Source of the DNA: Ponticaulis profundi
Lineage (GTDB): Bacteria > Pseudomonadota > Alphaproteobacteria > Caulobacterales > Hyphomonadaceae
Length of the DNA stretch: 64,000 nucleotides
Assembly (NCBI RefSeq): GCF_042659465.1
Contig: NZ_JBHSSW010000001.1
Coordinates: forward strand, 62,001-126,000
Direction: 5' to 3'
Position 1 is the first letter of the stretch; every line of letters starts with the position of its first letter. Position numbers and translations under genes: made by a program. The notes under the pieces were generated by a model. That model saw nothing but the letters and a program-made list of their open reading frames with translations. It searched no databases and was not told where the DNA came from. Below are positions 1 through 8,406 of the stretch, in pieces.

Positions 1-263
1 TGGCGGCGCTCTCCAAATCGCTCGAAGCGCGCGGCTTCGATGAGGTGGAAATCGTGCCGTACATGTCATCCGGCGGAACCGATGGCATGCATTATCGCGG
101 CTATGGCTATACCACGCTCGGTATTGGCGGCAGCGGCGCCAAACCGAATGACACCTTTGCCCATGGCCTGAACGAGCGCAAACTGGTTGACCAGTTCTAT
201 GGCGGGCTCGACCATTGGATGATCATTCTGAAAGACCTGAGCGGCGACGCCGCTCAGGACTGA
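1..263 (+). CDS. M20-family metallopeptidase, C-terminal end (partial)
   Basis: Only the last 87 codons are in the window; the frame enters at base 3 and stops with TGA at 261-263. The fragment carries a GGTD motif followed by a Gly/Tyr-rich stretch, the segment that in M20/M25/M40 peptidases (carboxypeptidase S and succinyl-diaminopimelate desuccinylase type) lies near the C-terminal dinuclear zinc site, and a later FAHGLNERK segment that fits the histidine of the same site. The enzyme would hydrolyse a peptide or N-acyl-amino-acid bond. The rest of the gene, including the start and most metal ligands, is outside the window, so the substrate cannot be judged. Confidence 0.7.
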   Translation, partial: AALSKSLEARGFDEVEIVPYMSSGGTDGMHYRGYGYTTLGIGGSGAKPNDTFAHGLNERKLVDQFYGGLDHWMIILKDLSGDAAQD

Positions 264-267
264 CGGC

Positions 268-1632
268 TTACTCCGCTTCAGTCGGCGCGGCGTATTCTGT
301 GCCGGCATAGACGGCGTCGTGGAAATCCTTGTGCAGGGCGCCGTCAAACGGGACTTTCTGCACCATCATCACGGCGGTCATGTCGTTGACCGGATCGACC
401 CAGAAGAAGGTTGAGGCAAAGCCGTCCCAGTAAAACTCACCGAGTGGGCCGGACAGGCCCTCGGCAGACTGAGCAGGCTTGCGGCGCACGGCAAAGTCGA
501 TGCCGAAGCCGAGATCTTCCTCGTTTCCGAGCGTGTTGACGTTGTCCATCGGCCAGTCGAGATGGTCTGTGGCCATCAGCTCCACGGTTTCCGGCTTCAG
601 GATTTCGACGCCCTTATAGCTGCCGCCATTGGCGAGCATCTGTGCGAAGGCAACATAGTCATCAATCGGCATGACAAGGCCTGCGCCGCCCGTTTCGAGC
701 GGGTGCTCCTTGTTGTTGTAGGCATAGAACATGTCGTCTTCCATGCGAACGAGGCCGCCTTCCGGCGCGGCGGAATAGCCTGCAGCGAGCTGGTCAATCT
801 CTGCCTGTGTCAGGAAACGGCTGGTGCCGTCCATGCCGAGCGGCGTGAGGACAGATGCCTGCAGATAGTCATGGAAGGACTGGCCGGAGAGTACCTCTAC
901 CAGGCGTGCCTGCATGTCGACGGCAAGGCTGTATTGCCATTGCGTGCCGGGCTGGAAGTAGAGCGGCAGGTCTGCGACTTCGCTTGCCATCTGTTCGAGG
1001 GTCTTGTCATCGCTGAGCGGGTAAACCGTCCAGTAGAGGCCGTTCAGATAGTCATCTTCAGCAGGCTCGGCATAGACGCGATAGCCGAAGCCGGCTGTGT
1101 GCGTCAGCACGTCAAGAATGGTGATTTCGCGCTCGGCCGGGACGAGGATGGGATCACCGTTTTCATCGAGCCCTTCAAAGACCTGCATGTCTTCAAAGCC
1201 CGGAATGTATTTGGAGAGCGGATCGTCGAGCTGGAACTTGCCGTCTTCGTAGAGCGTCATCAGGGCAACGCCGGTGACAGGCTTGGACATGGAGTAAATC
1301 TGAAAGAGTGTGTCTTCACGCGACATCGGGGTTTCGGCTTCCCGATCTGCCATGCCAACGACTTTGGAATAGATCTCCTCGCCATTCTGGTGAATGACGA
1401 CAATCCCGCCTGCAATGCGCTCTTCTGCCACGGCGCTTTCCAGCAAGTCCGTGACGGCCTGCGTGTTCGGCTGGAAGCTCGCCGCTTGCTGTGCTGGCGT
1501 GCCTGTCTCTGTGACAGGAACAGGCGTTTCTGCGGGCGGCGCTGTTTGCGTATTTTCCTGCGCGCAGGACATGAGCGCGAGCGACAGGGCAAGGGTTGAG
1601 ACCAGACCGGCGTTCTGACGATTCCAAACCAT
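268..1632 (-). CDS. Serine hydrolase of the class C beta-lactamase/esterase fold, probable lipoprotein
   Basis: 454 residues from the ATG at 1632, chosen over a longer upstream frame because an AAGGAG ribosome site sits about 8 bases upstream. The N-terminus has a basic start, a hydrophobic segment and Cys23 in an LMSC context that could be a lipobox. A Ser-x-x-Lys motif (SMSK, Ser114/Lys117) lies in the FxIYSMSKPVTG setting typical of EstB-like esterases and class C beta-lactamase relatives, and a later QWQYSL segment fits the second catalytic motif with Tyr. Such proteins are envelope esterases, D-aminopeptidases or beta-lactam-binding hydrolases; the true substrate is unknown. It is convergent with the M20 gene, only 4 bases away. 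Confidence 0.85.
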   Translation of the reverse strand: MVWNRQNAGLVSTLALSLALMSCAQENTQTAPPAETPVPVTETGTPAQQAASFQPNTQAVTDLLESAVAEERIAGGIVVIHQNGEEIYSKVVGMADREAETPMSREDTLFQIYSMSKPVTGVALMTLYEDGKFQLDDPLSKYIPGFEDMQVFEGLDENGDPILVPAEREITILDVLTHTAGFGYRVYAEPAEDDYLNGLYWTVYPLSDDKTLEQMASEVADLPLYFQPGTQWQYSLAVDMQARLVEVLSGQSFHDYLQASVLTPLGMDGTSRFLTQAEIDQLAAGYSAAPEGGLVRMEDDMFYAYNNKEHPLETGGAGLVMPIDDYVAFAQMLANGGSYKGVEILKPETVELMATDHLDWPMDNVNTLGNEEDLGFGIDFAVRRKPAQSAEGLSGPLGEFYWDGFASTFFWVDPVNDMTAVMMVQKVPFDGALHKDFHDAVYAGTEYAAPTEAE

Positions 1633-1820
1633 GGGTGTTCTCCTTCGTGAATTGAAAGCGTGATGGGCTGGCGCGATTTGTCGAGCCGCGTGGATCAACT
1701 ATCCGTCTCGCGGTCAGTGGGACGCATTTTTTGCAGCGGGGCATGTCCGGTTTCTGCGTCCGATTGTGTGGAGACTGATGAAGGGCCTTCACAAGGTCGA
1801 AGGAATCGGGAGCTACAGAT

Positions 1821-2594
1821 ATGAAATTCAAGAGCATGACAGGCGCTCTGGCAAGCGCGCTTATCCTTGGTGGCGCCGGGCTGGCTGCCAATGCCGCGCC
1901 GCCTGAAATGACCGCGTCTTATGTCGGGCAGGGCCAGTATGCCTGGGAAAACAAGACCGTGCCGGTCACCATTCGCGGCTCAGACAAGAAAATCCGCATT
2001 GATATCGCAGCTGAGGATATCGGCGCGCCGACCGGGTCTGCGGTCATCATGAATATGGAAGACAGCACGTTTTACACCTTCCCGACGGGCAATGTGCAGC
2101 CGCCCATGCGCATGGCGATGACCATGACAACGAGCCCGACACCTATGGCGGACGAGTTCGCGACGGAAATCGGTCGCGACACGGTCGCGGGCATGTCCTG
2201 CACGATTTACAGCTATGTCCAGCAGTCCGAAACGGGCGAGGTGGAAGAGTATAAAAGCTGCATGACCAGTGATGGGATCTGGCTCAACAGCGTCAGCGGT
2301 GACGGTGATGTGCTGTTTGAGATGAGCGAGGTCCGTCGTGGTCCGCAATCGCCGGTGCTGTTCGAAGTGCCTGCTGGTTACAAGGTGATGAGCCTCGATG
2401 ACATGGGCAGCATGATGGGTGGCTTTGGCGATCTCGGCATGATGACCGAGGGACAGACAGGCGCCGAAAATCCGTATGTGAACGACAAGGCAGGCCAGAT
2501 CCAGGAAGAAACCGGTGATCAGATCGAGGATCGGCTCGATCAGGAACGGCGCCGGGCCGTCGACCGCGTTCTGGGCTCAATCTTCGGAAACTGA
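1821..2594 (+). CDS. Secreted DUF4412-like protein
   Basis: 257 residues with a clear signal peptide (basic start, alanine/glycine-rich core, cleavage likely after ANA near residue 26). The mature part is beta-rich, has two cysteines flanking a YSYVQQSE region, and includes an FEVPAGYKVM segment that resembles the end of DUF4412 domains. The last 60 residues become Gly/Met- then Glu/Arg-rich. A GGGAG ribosome site precedes the ATG. Function is unknown; it is probably periplasmic. It is divergent from the serine hydrolase and followed by a good intrinsic terminator. Confidence 0.7.
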   Translation: MKFKSMTGALASALILGGAGLAANAAPPEMTASYVGQGQYAWENKTVPVTIRGSDKKIRIDIAAEDIGAPTGSAVIMNMEDSTFYTFPTGNVQPPMRMAMTMTTSPTPMADEFATEIGRDTVAGMSCTIYSYVQQSETGEVEEYKSCMTSDGIWLNSVSGDGDVLFEMSEVRRGPQSPVLFEVPAGYKVMSLDDMGSMMGGFGDLGMMTEGQTGAENPYVNDKAGQIQEETGDQIEDRLDQERRRAVDRVLGSIFGN

Positions 2595-2632
2595 CATCCA
2601 AACCGGCTCGGGTGGGGCCGAGCGCACGCGAG

Positions 2633-2665
2633 GAGGCTGCCGGGCAACTGGCGGCCTCTTTTTTT
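2633..2665 (+). terminator. Rho-independent terminator of the DUF4412-like gene
   Basis: A 9-bp stem GAGGCTGCC / GGCGGCCTC (one G-U pair) with an 8-base loop is followed by seven T. It lies 38 bases after the stop codon, in the convergent gap before the MDR dehydrogenase gene. Confidence 0.85.
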
Positions 2666-2682
2666 CGTCTGGCTTTATCCTG

Positions 2683-3744
2683 TCAGGCTTGGGGATTGAT
2701 CAGGATCTTGATCTCATCAGGATGCTTGGCGAGGGCATCGAAGGCGCTTTGCGTCTCTGCCAGCGGGCGGCGGCTGGTGATGAACAGTCGCGCGAGGTCT
2801 GGCTGATCGGCAATGGACTGCATGGCAGCCTGGAATTCCAGTGGCCGGTAGGCGAAGCTGAACTCTATGGTGAGCTCGCGGACAATGCCTTCCAGTGGCG
2901 TAACGGTTTCCTGATGCGGGCAGACGCCGACGACGATGATGTGACTGTGCTGGGGGGCGACGGTCACGACCTGATCCAGCATGCCTTTGACGCCCGTACA
3001 CTCGAAGATGTTGGCACCGGGCGGCAGCCCCCTGAAATCACGCTCCAAGAGCGGCGACATCATGGATGGCGTGAAGCCGAGCTTGTCCCATTTGTCGAGC
3101 GCAGAGGTTTCGGCTGGATTGACGATGAGATCAGCGCCGAGCTTTTCAGCGATGGCAGACCGTTCCGGCGACAAATCTGCTGCGAGGATCGGGCCGCGTC
3201 CCTGTTGTTTGAGCGCGAAAATGGTCGCAAGGCCGACCGGACCGCAGCCAATCACCACATTCGGCCCTTTGTTGCGGCTGGCCAGATTGGCAGCATGCAG
3301 GCCAACGGCGAGGGGCTCCGTCAGGGCGGCAAGGTCTGTTTCCAGCCCGTCCGGCACGGCGAAGCTGCGCACAGCATCCACACAGGTCAGACTGGCAAGA
3401 CCGCCGCTGAACTCTGGGGAGAGACCAATGGTCTGGGGCATGTCATGGGCATGCGTGAAGGGGATGGAGGTGACAAGATCGCCGACCCGGAAGGCGGTTT
3501 CGGTCGCTTTCGGGATGTCGACGATTTCGGCGCAGAATTCATGGCCCGGCACGATTTGCGGCAGTGCGTCGCGATTGGCCGCTGGCACTGCGTCTTCGGC
3601 TTCTGCCATCTGCTTTCGCAGGCTCAGATCGCTGCCGCAAATGCCGGTGTAGAAGGGTTTGACGAGCAGTTTGCCGGAGCCGGGTTCGGGATCTGGCAAT
3701 GTTCGCACATCGATGGTTTTGCCTTGCATAACGGCAGCACGCAT
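2683..3744 (-). CDS. Zinc-type alcohol dehydrogenase (MDR superfamily)
   Basis: 353 residues, the usual length for medium-chain dehydrogenases. The catalytic zinc site is visible: Cys36 in GICGSD and His68-Glu69 in PGHE. The nucleotide-binding turn GCGPVG follows in the middle of the protein with an acidic residue at the end of the next strand (LAADLS), which favours NAD(H). The four-cysteine structural zinc lobe of classic alcohol dehydrogenases is absent. It is the last gene of a cupin-SDR-MDR operon, 10 bases after the SDR stop, so it probably oxidises or reduces an alcohol/carbonyl in the same catabolic route. Substrate is not predictable. Confidence 0.85.
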   Translation of the reverse strand: MRAAVMQGKTIDVRTLPDPEPGSGKLLVKPFYTGICGSDLSLRKQMAEAEDAVPAANRDALPQIVPGHEFCAEIVDIPKATETAFRVGDLVTSIPFTHAHDMPQTIGLSPEFSGGLASLTCVDAVRSFAVPDGLETDLAALTEPLAVGLHAANLASRNKGPNVVIGCGPVGLATIFALKQQGRGPILAADLSPERSAIAEKLGADLIVNPAETSALDKWDKLGFTPSMMSPLLERDFRGLPPGANIFECTGVKGMLDQVVTVAPQHSHIIVVGVCPHQETVTPLEGIVRELTIEFSFAYRPLEFQAAMQSIADQPDLARLFITSRRPLAETQSAFDALAKHPDEIKILINPQA

Positions 3745-3754
3745 GAGCGGTCTC

Positions 3755-4552
3755 CTACATCAGAGCTTTTGGATCATCGACAAAGCGTGCGACTTCGGGC
3801 TGGCCGGTGCAGGCCGTGGTGCCGCCATCCGCCACCATGATGGTGCCTGTGACATAGGACGCATCATCGGAGGCAAGAAACGCGACGACGCTCGCCATTT
3901 CCTCGGGCTGGGCAGCGCGTCCCATCGGAATGCGGCTGGTCCAGTCTTCGGCAAGGCCCGGGATTTCCTTTGTCGCGGCAGTGATCGGCGTATCAATCAG
4001 GCCGGGGCAGAGCGCATTCACGCGAATGCCATCGCGGGCATGGTCCATGGCGAGCGCGCGGGTGTAGTTCACCACCCCGCCTTTGGCTGCGTTATAGGCA
4101 GCAAAGCGGTAATCCCCGCCCAGACCAGAGATCGAGGCTGTGTTCACGATGGACGCGCCCGGCGACATGTGCGGAATGGCGTGGTGACAGGCATAGAACA
4201 CGCTGTGCAGATCCACCGCGATCACCTGTTCCCATGTCTGAGCCGTCATCTCTACGCTGGTGCCGAAGCTGCCAATGCCGGCATTGTTGAAGAGGATGTC
4301 GATGCGGCCATGCTTGTTGACGGCTGTCTGGATCAGCTTGCCGATGTCATCCATCTTCGAGACATCGCAGGTGACAAATGTTGTCTTGTCTGCGCCGAGT
4401 TCATCAACCATGGCCTGACCGGCCTCTGCATTGATATCAGCCAGGACGAGCAGGGCGCCTTCGCTTGCAAAAAGACGTGCGGTCGCGGCACCGATGCCAG
4501 ATGCGGCACCGGTGATGACGGCAATCTTGCCGTCAAAACGGTTCTTGGACAT
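3755..4552 (-). CDS. Short-chain dehydrogenase/reductase (SDR)
   Basis: 265 residues with all classical SDR marks: TGAASGIG at residues 14-21 for the dinucleotide, NNAG near residue 90, a catalytic serine in NTASISG and a YNAAK active-site motif near residue 153. An Asp (LADIN) after the second strand suggests NAD(H) rather than NADP(H). It is the middle gene of the three-gene operon, 20 bases after the cupin stop. Together with the MDR enzyme it may act on one alcohol/ketone pathway whose inducer is sensed by the divergent TetR regulator. The exact substrate is unknown. Confidence 0.9.
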   Translation of the reverse strand: MSKNRFDGKIAVITGAASGIGAATARLFASEGALLVLADINAEAGQAMVDELGADKTTFVTCDVSKMDDIGKLIQTAVNKHGRIDILFNNAGIGSFGTSVEMTAQTWEQVIAVDLHSVFYACHHAIPHMSPGASIVNTASISGLGGDYRFAAYNAAKGGVVNYTRALAMDHARDGIRVNALCPGLIDTPITAATKEIPGLAEDWTSRIPMGRAAQPEEMASVVAFLASDDASYVTGTIMVADGGTTACTGQPEVARFVDDPKALM

Positions 4553-4572
4553 TCAATAAACCCTGATCCTGA

Positions 4573-5112
4573 TTAGTTGCGTGTGCTTGGCGGGACTTCG
4601 TCCGGCCAGACATCCTGTTTGTCAGCGAGAACGCCTGCGATTTTTTCCCAGATGCCGACGGACTTCGCGAGAAACTTGATGTCGAAGTCTTCTTCGTGGC
4701 GAAATTCCAGGACTTCCACACCCTCGGGGCCCGGCGTGTAGCGATACGCCTTGTCAGCGCCGACGAAAAAGCCGTCGCCTGCGCCCAGTGTTTCATTACC
4801 AAGCTGAAGCGTGCCTGCGGTAATGTAGTAGAGGCAGTCGGCATTGTGGGTGTGAAGCGGAAGCGGGAAACCACTTTTGAACCACGCATAGGTGAGGCTG
4901 AAGCCTGGTCGGGAGAACAGGCATTTGACGATATTGCCGCCGTCTTTGGTGGTCGCTTCCACCGTCAGCGCGATGCCTTTTTCGATTTCGGGCGTCATGC
5001 CCGCAGGTGTCATATGCCCTTCTTCGTCCAGAGTTGGGGCTGTTGCTGTCTTGAAAATCTCGAAACCGCCGGCATTGGACGTGGGTTTACTGATGGTTGT
5101 AGAGTCACTCAT
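4573..5112 (-). CDS. Cupin-domain protein
   Basis: 179 residues. The central part has the cupin metal motif region PLHTHNADCLYYITAGTL (two His and a downstream acidic/aromatic strand), followed by GAGDGFFVGAD, matching the conserved double-stranded beta-helix core at roughly residues 75-140. Such small cupins bind Fe, Mn or Zn and act as dioxygenases, isomerases or binding proteins. A strong GGGAGGAAAG ribosome site precedes the ATG. It is the first gene of the operon with the SDR and MDR genes and is divergent from the TetR gene across a 151-base gap that contains a perfect palindrome. Confidence 0.8.
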   Translation of the reverse strand: MSDSTTISKPTSNAGGFEIFKTATAPTLDEEGHMTPAGMTPEIEKGIALTVEATTKDGGNIVKCLFSRPGFSLTYAWFKSGFPLPLHTHNADCLYYITAGTLQLGNETLGAGDGFFVGADKAYRYTPGPEGVEVLEFRHEEDFDIKFLAKSVGIWEKIAGVLADKQDVWPDEVPPSTRN

Positions 5113-5196
5113 TGCTTTCCTCCCGGGAAATGATGCTTTTTGTCGGGCTTATTTTGCCCGTTTTGTTATTCACGCAGCGTGTCAGAGGAATTTAAG

Positions 5197-5214
5197 TTAG
5201 TCAATACTGACTAA
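5197..5214. promoter_or_regulatory. Probable TetR operator between divergent genes
   Basis: TTAGTCAATACTGACTAA is a perfect inverted repeat of two 7-base arms with a 4-base spacer. It sits between the cupin operon start and the TetR start, where a local repressor would bind. Size and symmetry fit a TetR dimer. Binding by this TetR is inferred from position. Confidence 0.75.
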
Positions 5215-5263
5215 TATGTCGTTCTGAGTTGACGTTACGGGCGGATGACACAATAACCAGAAC

Positions 5264-5920
5264 GTGTCTTTGAAGTCTGCAGCCCAATCCCGTTCTTTCG
5301 AAACCACCCGGCGTCGGCGAAACCGTCAGGGTGAGGCGACGCGCGCGCTTTTGCTGGAATCCGCGATTACCTGCCTTCATGAGAAAGGCTATGCGGCAAC
5401 CTCTGTGGACGCCGTCATGAGTGTGGCCGGTGTCAGCCGCGGCTCTGTGCTCAACCAGTTTCCGACGCGTCTTGATCTGATGATCGCAGCCGCAGAAGGC
5501 GCAATGCGCGCCATGATGGCGCATTCTGCTGAGCGCCTGAGCGAGATCGATGATCCGGAAGCCCGTCTTCGCGCCATGTTTGACGTGGCCTGGGAAGCGC
5601 AAGGCAAAAAGGAAGGCACGGCGATGACGGAGATTCTGCTCGCGTCCCGCTGGGATACCGATCTGGCGGCTGGTCTGCGTCCGATTGCCGAAGTGATTGA
5701 GCAGGAAATCGATCGGATCGCGCTGGAAAACGGTCGCGCGGCGGGTGTATCCGATCTGGAAGACTTTCGCCTGCAGCACCGGATCCTGATCCTGTCGCTG
5801 CGCGGTATCACGATCGAGACATCCTATGATGCAGACCGCGAGATCATGCGTCATGCGCTGGAAAGTCTGCGCAAATCCTACAATCGGCACTGCGACCGGC
5901 AATTGGGACGGATTGCCTGA
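5264..5920 (+). CDS. TetR-family transcriptional regulator
   Basis: 218 residues from a GTG start; no stronger ATG exists upstream in frame. The N-terminal helix-turn-helix is clear at about residues 27-72 (RALLLESAITCLHEKGYAA, then GVSRGSVLNQFPTR). The C-terminal part is helical and poorly conserved, as expected for the ligand pocket. The gene is divergent from the cupin-SDR-MDR operon, and the perfect 18-bp palindrome in the gap makes it the likely local repressor of that operon and of itself. Confidence 0.85.
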   Translation: MSLKSAAQSRSFETTRRRRNRQGEATRALLLESAITCLHEKGYAATSVDAVMSVAGVSRGSVLNQFPTRLDLMIAAAEGAMRAMMAHSAERLSEIDDPEARLRAMFDVAWEAQGKKEGTAMTEILLASRWDTDLAAGLRPIAEVIEQEIDRIALENGRAAGVSDLEDFRLQHRILILSLRGITIETSYDADREIMRHALESLRKSYNRHCDRQLGRIA

Positions 5921-5926
5921 GGCGGT

Positions 5927-6562
5927 TTAGTCGGCCTGATCGGGATTGACCGGGTCACCGGCGGGCCAGTCGGTGTCGCCAACGCGTTGCAGATCCATCG
6001 AAAAGGTTGACCGCACGGCCTGTCCGTCGCGCTGGAGCTGGCCGGTCTCCTGCCAGCGGCCATCCTTGATTTCCGCGCGGTAGACAATGCGGGCATCAGG
6101 GCCTGCAGGTGTTGCCCAGGCATAACCATCCTCGGCTGGAACGACCGGAAATGTACCAGCATGCGTGCCGACATAATTGCGCATCTCCCAGCGATTTTCC
6201 GGACCTGTTGGGGAGATAATGGCAAACGTGTTCAGCGCGACCTCGCCATTGGCTTTATAACCTTTGCCCTCAATGACAACGGCCTGGCCATTCAGAATGG
6301 GGCCGACACGTTCGGTCTGTTTCAGCGTGTAGATATTGCCATCAGGCGTGGCGCCGGTGGATGTGCCGACCCATTCGCCGAACATGAAGGCAAGCGGGTG
6401 CTGCGTCGTCGCTTCTTCCTGAGGTGTCGTGTTTTCTTCGGTCAGAAGCGCATCGCGGTCTTTCAGAAGATCCGTCACGGGTTTTGGCTGCGTTGCCTGT
6501 GCCAGAGCCGGAGGGGCGAGCGCGAACAGGATCAGGCTGGTGGCAAGCAAGCGATGTTTCAT
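5927..6562 (-). CDS. Secreted protein, DUF1579-like
   Basis: 211 residues with a signal peptide (MKHRLLATSLILFALAPPALA, cleavage about residue 21). The mature region holds FMFGEWVGTSTG, then beta-rich segments with RWEMRNYVGTHAG, which resembles the barrel-forming DUF1579 group, although the match is only by eye. A GGGAGA ribosome site precedes the ATG. It ends 6 bases from the convergent TetR gene. No enzymatic residues are recognisable, and the function is unknown. Confidence 0.6.
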   Translation of the reverse strand: MKHRLLATSLILFALAPPALAQATQPKPVTDLLKDRDALLTEENTTPQEEATTQHPLAFMFGEWVGTSTGATPDGNIYTLKQTERVGPILNGQAVVIEGKGYKANGEVALNTFAIISPTGPENRWEMRNYVGTHAGTFPVVPAEDGYAWATPAGPDARIVYRAEIKDGRWQETGQLQRDGQAVRSTFSMDLQRVGDTDWPAGDPVNPDQAD

Positions 6563-6699
6563 GAACGGTGTCTCCCTCTGTCGCGGGCAAGAGAGCGCAG
6601 AATGGAGCAGCTTTCAACCACGCGCAGCAGATCGGGCCAGTTTGGAACCCTGGCGCTCAGATGGCGTTCAAACTGGCAGGCAAGGGAGCGCGGATACGC

Positions 6700-7302
6700 A
6701 TGGCTGACACACAACCACTCGAACATGTTCTTGAGACCGCTGCAGAAGAGGCAGAGGGCGAGAAGGTGTCTGTGGGTGATCTGCTGGACCTTTATTCGCA
6801 CCGCTCTTTCGGCCCGATTTTCCTTTTGCTTGGTCTGTTGACCGTGGTGCCACCGCTGGGCGGTATTCCAGGGCTTCCGGCAGCCGTTGGCGTGGTTATT
6901 CTGCTGTTCTCCCTGCAGATGATCTTTGGCGCCGAGCATATCTGGTTGCCGGATTTCATCGAGAAACTGTCGATCAAGAAAGACAAGATCGAGACGGCAA
7001 ATGAAAAGTCCAAAGGCGTCCTGAAGTTTATTGATCAGCTGATCACGGAAAGACTGGAATGGGCAACCAGCGGGCCTGCCAAATATGTGGCAGCCATTCT
7101 GGTGTCTGTGATGGCGCTTGCGATGATCCCGCTTGAGCTGGTGCCGTTTGCCGTTGCGATTCCGGGCACAGCCATCTGCATGGTCGGTGTGGCGCTGCTC
7201 GCGCGCGATGGTGCACTGATGCTGCTCGCTTACGCGCTTTCGGCGATCGCGATTGGCGTTCTGGTCGTGTTTTCTCCACTTGGAAGCTGGCTGGGCTTTT
7301 AA
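6700..7302 (+). CDS. ExoD-family membrane protein (exopolysaccharide synthesis)
   Basis: 200 residues from the ATG at 6700; the frame is open further upstream, but this ATG has GGGAG at a usable distance and starts the conserved region. The protein has a short cytoplasmic N-terminus, then several membrane helices with the proline/glycine-rich loop VPPLGGIPGLPAAVG and the later IPGTAICMVGVALLARDG repeat, both characteristic of ExoD. Rhizobial ExoD affects exopolysaccharide production and alkali tolerance; the biochemical role is not established. It is convergent with the zinc-ribbon peptidase gene, with a shared hairpin over the stop codon. Confidence 0.8.
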   Translation: MADTQPLEHVLETAAEEAEGEKVSVGDLLDLYSHRSFGPIFLLLGLLTVVPPLGGIPGLPAAVGVVILLFSLQMIFGAEHIWLPDFIEKLSIKKDKIETANEKSKGVLKFIDQLITERLEWATSGPAKYVAAILVSVMALAMIPLELVPFAVAIPGTAICMVGVALLARDGALMLLAYALSAIAIGVLVVFSPLGSWLGF

Positions 7303-7311
7303 AAAAGCCCA
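7292..7311. terminator. Bidirectional terminator overlapping the exoD-like stop codon
   Basis: TGGGCTTTT and AAAAGCCCA form a perfect 9-bp inverted repeat around the TAA stop. T-rich and A-rich sides make it usable from both strands for the two convergent genes. Confidence 0.6.
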
Positions 7312-7318
7312 TCGCGGA

Positions 7319-8323
7319 TCAGTCCGCGTTCTCGAGCTCACCGCTGCTCGGAACCGAAGCGCCGGAGAAAAGCCATTTGTGCGCAAAGCGCATTTTCTTT
7401 CGAACATTGGGCGACACCACAAACGGATAGATATCCTGAAGGCCCATGGACCGGTTCATGTGGTTCAGTGCGATACTCAGTTCCAGCGCCTGATGGATAA
7501 CCGCCTTGCTGTCGGTTTCCCTGTAAGCATCATATCCAAGGTCGGGCACATCATCGGCCTGCAGCTTGACGGCGGAGGCACTGTCCAGAATGTCTGTCAG
7601 ATGCATGACATGCGCCGTTGTTTCGGCCCAGTCTTCATGCGGGTGGCTGGTGGCATAGCGGGTGATGTGGTTGACGCCATAACCTTCCGGAGCGCCTTTT
7701 TCATAATAAGACGAAATCGCTGCGCCATAGTCTGTGCGTTCATCACCAAACAGCTCGCGGAAGTCTGACAGGAATTGTGCATCATGACTCAGGCGCACAA
7801 ACAGGAAGTGCGCGATTTCATGCCGGAAATGCGCAGTCATGGTCCGCAGGCGTTCAGAGAGATCCTCGCGGCGCTTGGCGCGCTCTGCCGGGTCTGCTTC
7901 TGCGACATTGATGGTGATGAGGCCGTTGTCATGGCCCATAATGACCTTGGCGGGGCCGGCTTCGGTTTCCTCTGCCAGCATGTGAAAGCGCGGCATTTCA
8001 TTCGGGTCGTTCGCCGTAAACCAGCCCCAGCGGGACAGATTTGCCAGCACCCATCGCTTGGCTTTTTCCGAGGTCTTCCAGAGTTCAATATTGGTGTCGT
8101 GGAATGTGTCGGGGATGACTTTTGTCATGTGACAGGACCGGCATAAGCCGTCGTCATGTTCAGCCTGCCAGTTGCAGTCAATCTCGCTGCGATTGGCGCA
8201 ATGGGGCGCATCCTGCGTGAAGCGCTGATGGGCCGGGTCGAACACGACCTCGCTGCCGCACCCGCATCGCAGATTGCTGAAAAAGACAGCTTGTTCACAG
8301 ACAGGGCATGTGAAGATTTGCAT
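7319..8323 (-). CDS. Putative zinc-ribbon metallopeptidase (Peptidase_Mx type)
   Basis: 334 residues. The N-terminus is a zinc ribbon with CPVC and later CGCG, plus a second CRSCH pair at about residues 60-66. Around residue 168 there is HEIAH, a classic HExxH zinc-protease motif within FRHEIAHF, and downstream a conserved SHPHEDWAETTAHVMH block that likely supplies the third ligand. This architecture matches the family annotated as putative zinc-binding peptidase, found widely in Proteobacteria and without a known substrate. No signal peptide is visible, so it is probably cytoplasmic. Confidence 0.8.
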   Translation of the reverse strand: MQIFTCPVCEQAVFFSNLRCGCGSEVVFDPAHQRFTQDAPHCANRSEIDCNWQAEHDDGLCRSCHMTKVIPDTFHDTNIELWKTSEKAKRWVLANLSRWGWFTANDPNEMPRFHMLAEETEAGPAKVIMGHDNGLITINVAEADPAERAKRREDLSERLRTMTAHFRHEIAHFLFVRLSHDAQFLSDFRELFGDERTDYGAAISSYYEKGAPEGYGVNHITRYATSHPHEDWAETTAHVMHLTDILDSASAVKLQADDVPDLGYDAYRETDSKAVIHQALELSIALNHMNRSMGLQDIYPFVVSPNVRKKMRFAHKWLFSGASVPSSGELENAD

Positions 8324-8406
8324 ATTCGGGTGCTTTCGGTTTCTGGCATGAATTAACGGCGATCAACGCGTTGCCGGGGCGTCTGGTTCCAGAGCAGGTG
8401 CCGGGC

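Noticed and set aside
562..1599. Long open frame (345 codons) antisense to the serine hydrolase gene
   Set aside because: The product has no recognisable motifs, while the opposite strand has a signal sequence, SxxK motif and ribosome site. It is a shadow frame of GC-rich coding DNA.
3659..4576. Long open frame antisense to the SDR gene
   Set aside because: The SDR has complete motifs on the other strand; this frame has no ribosome site or family.
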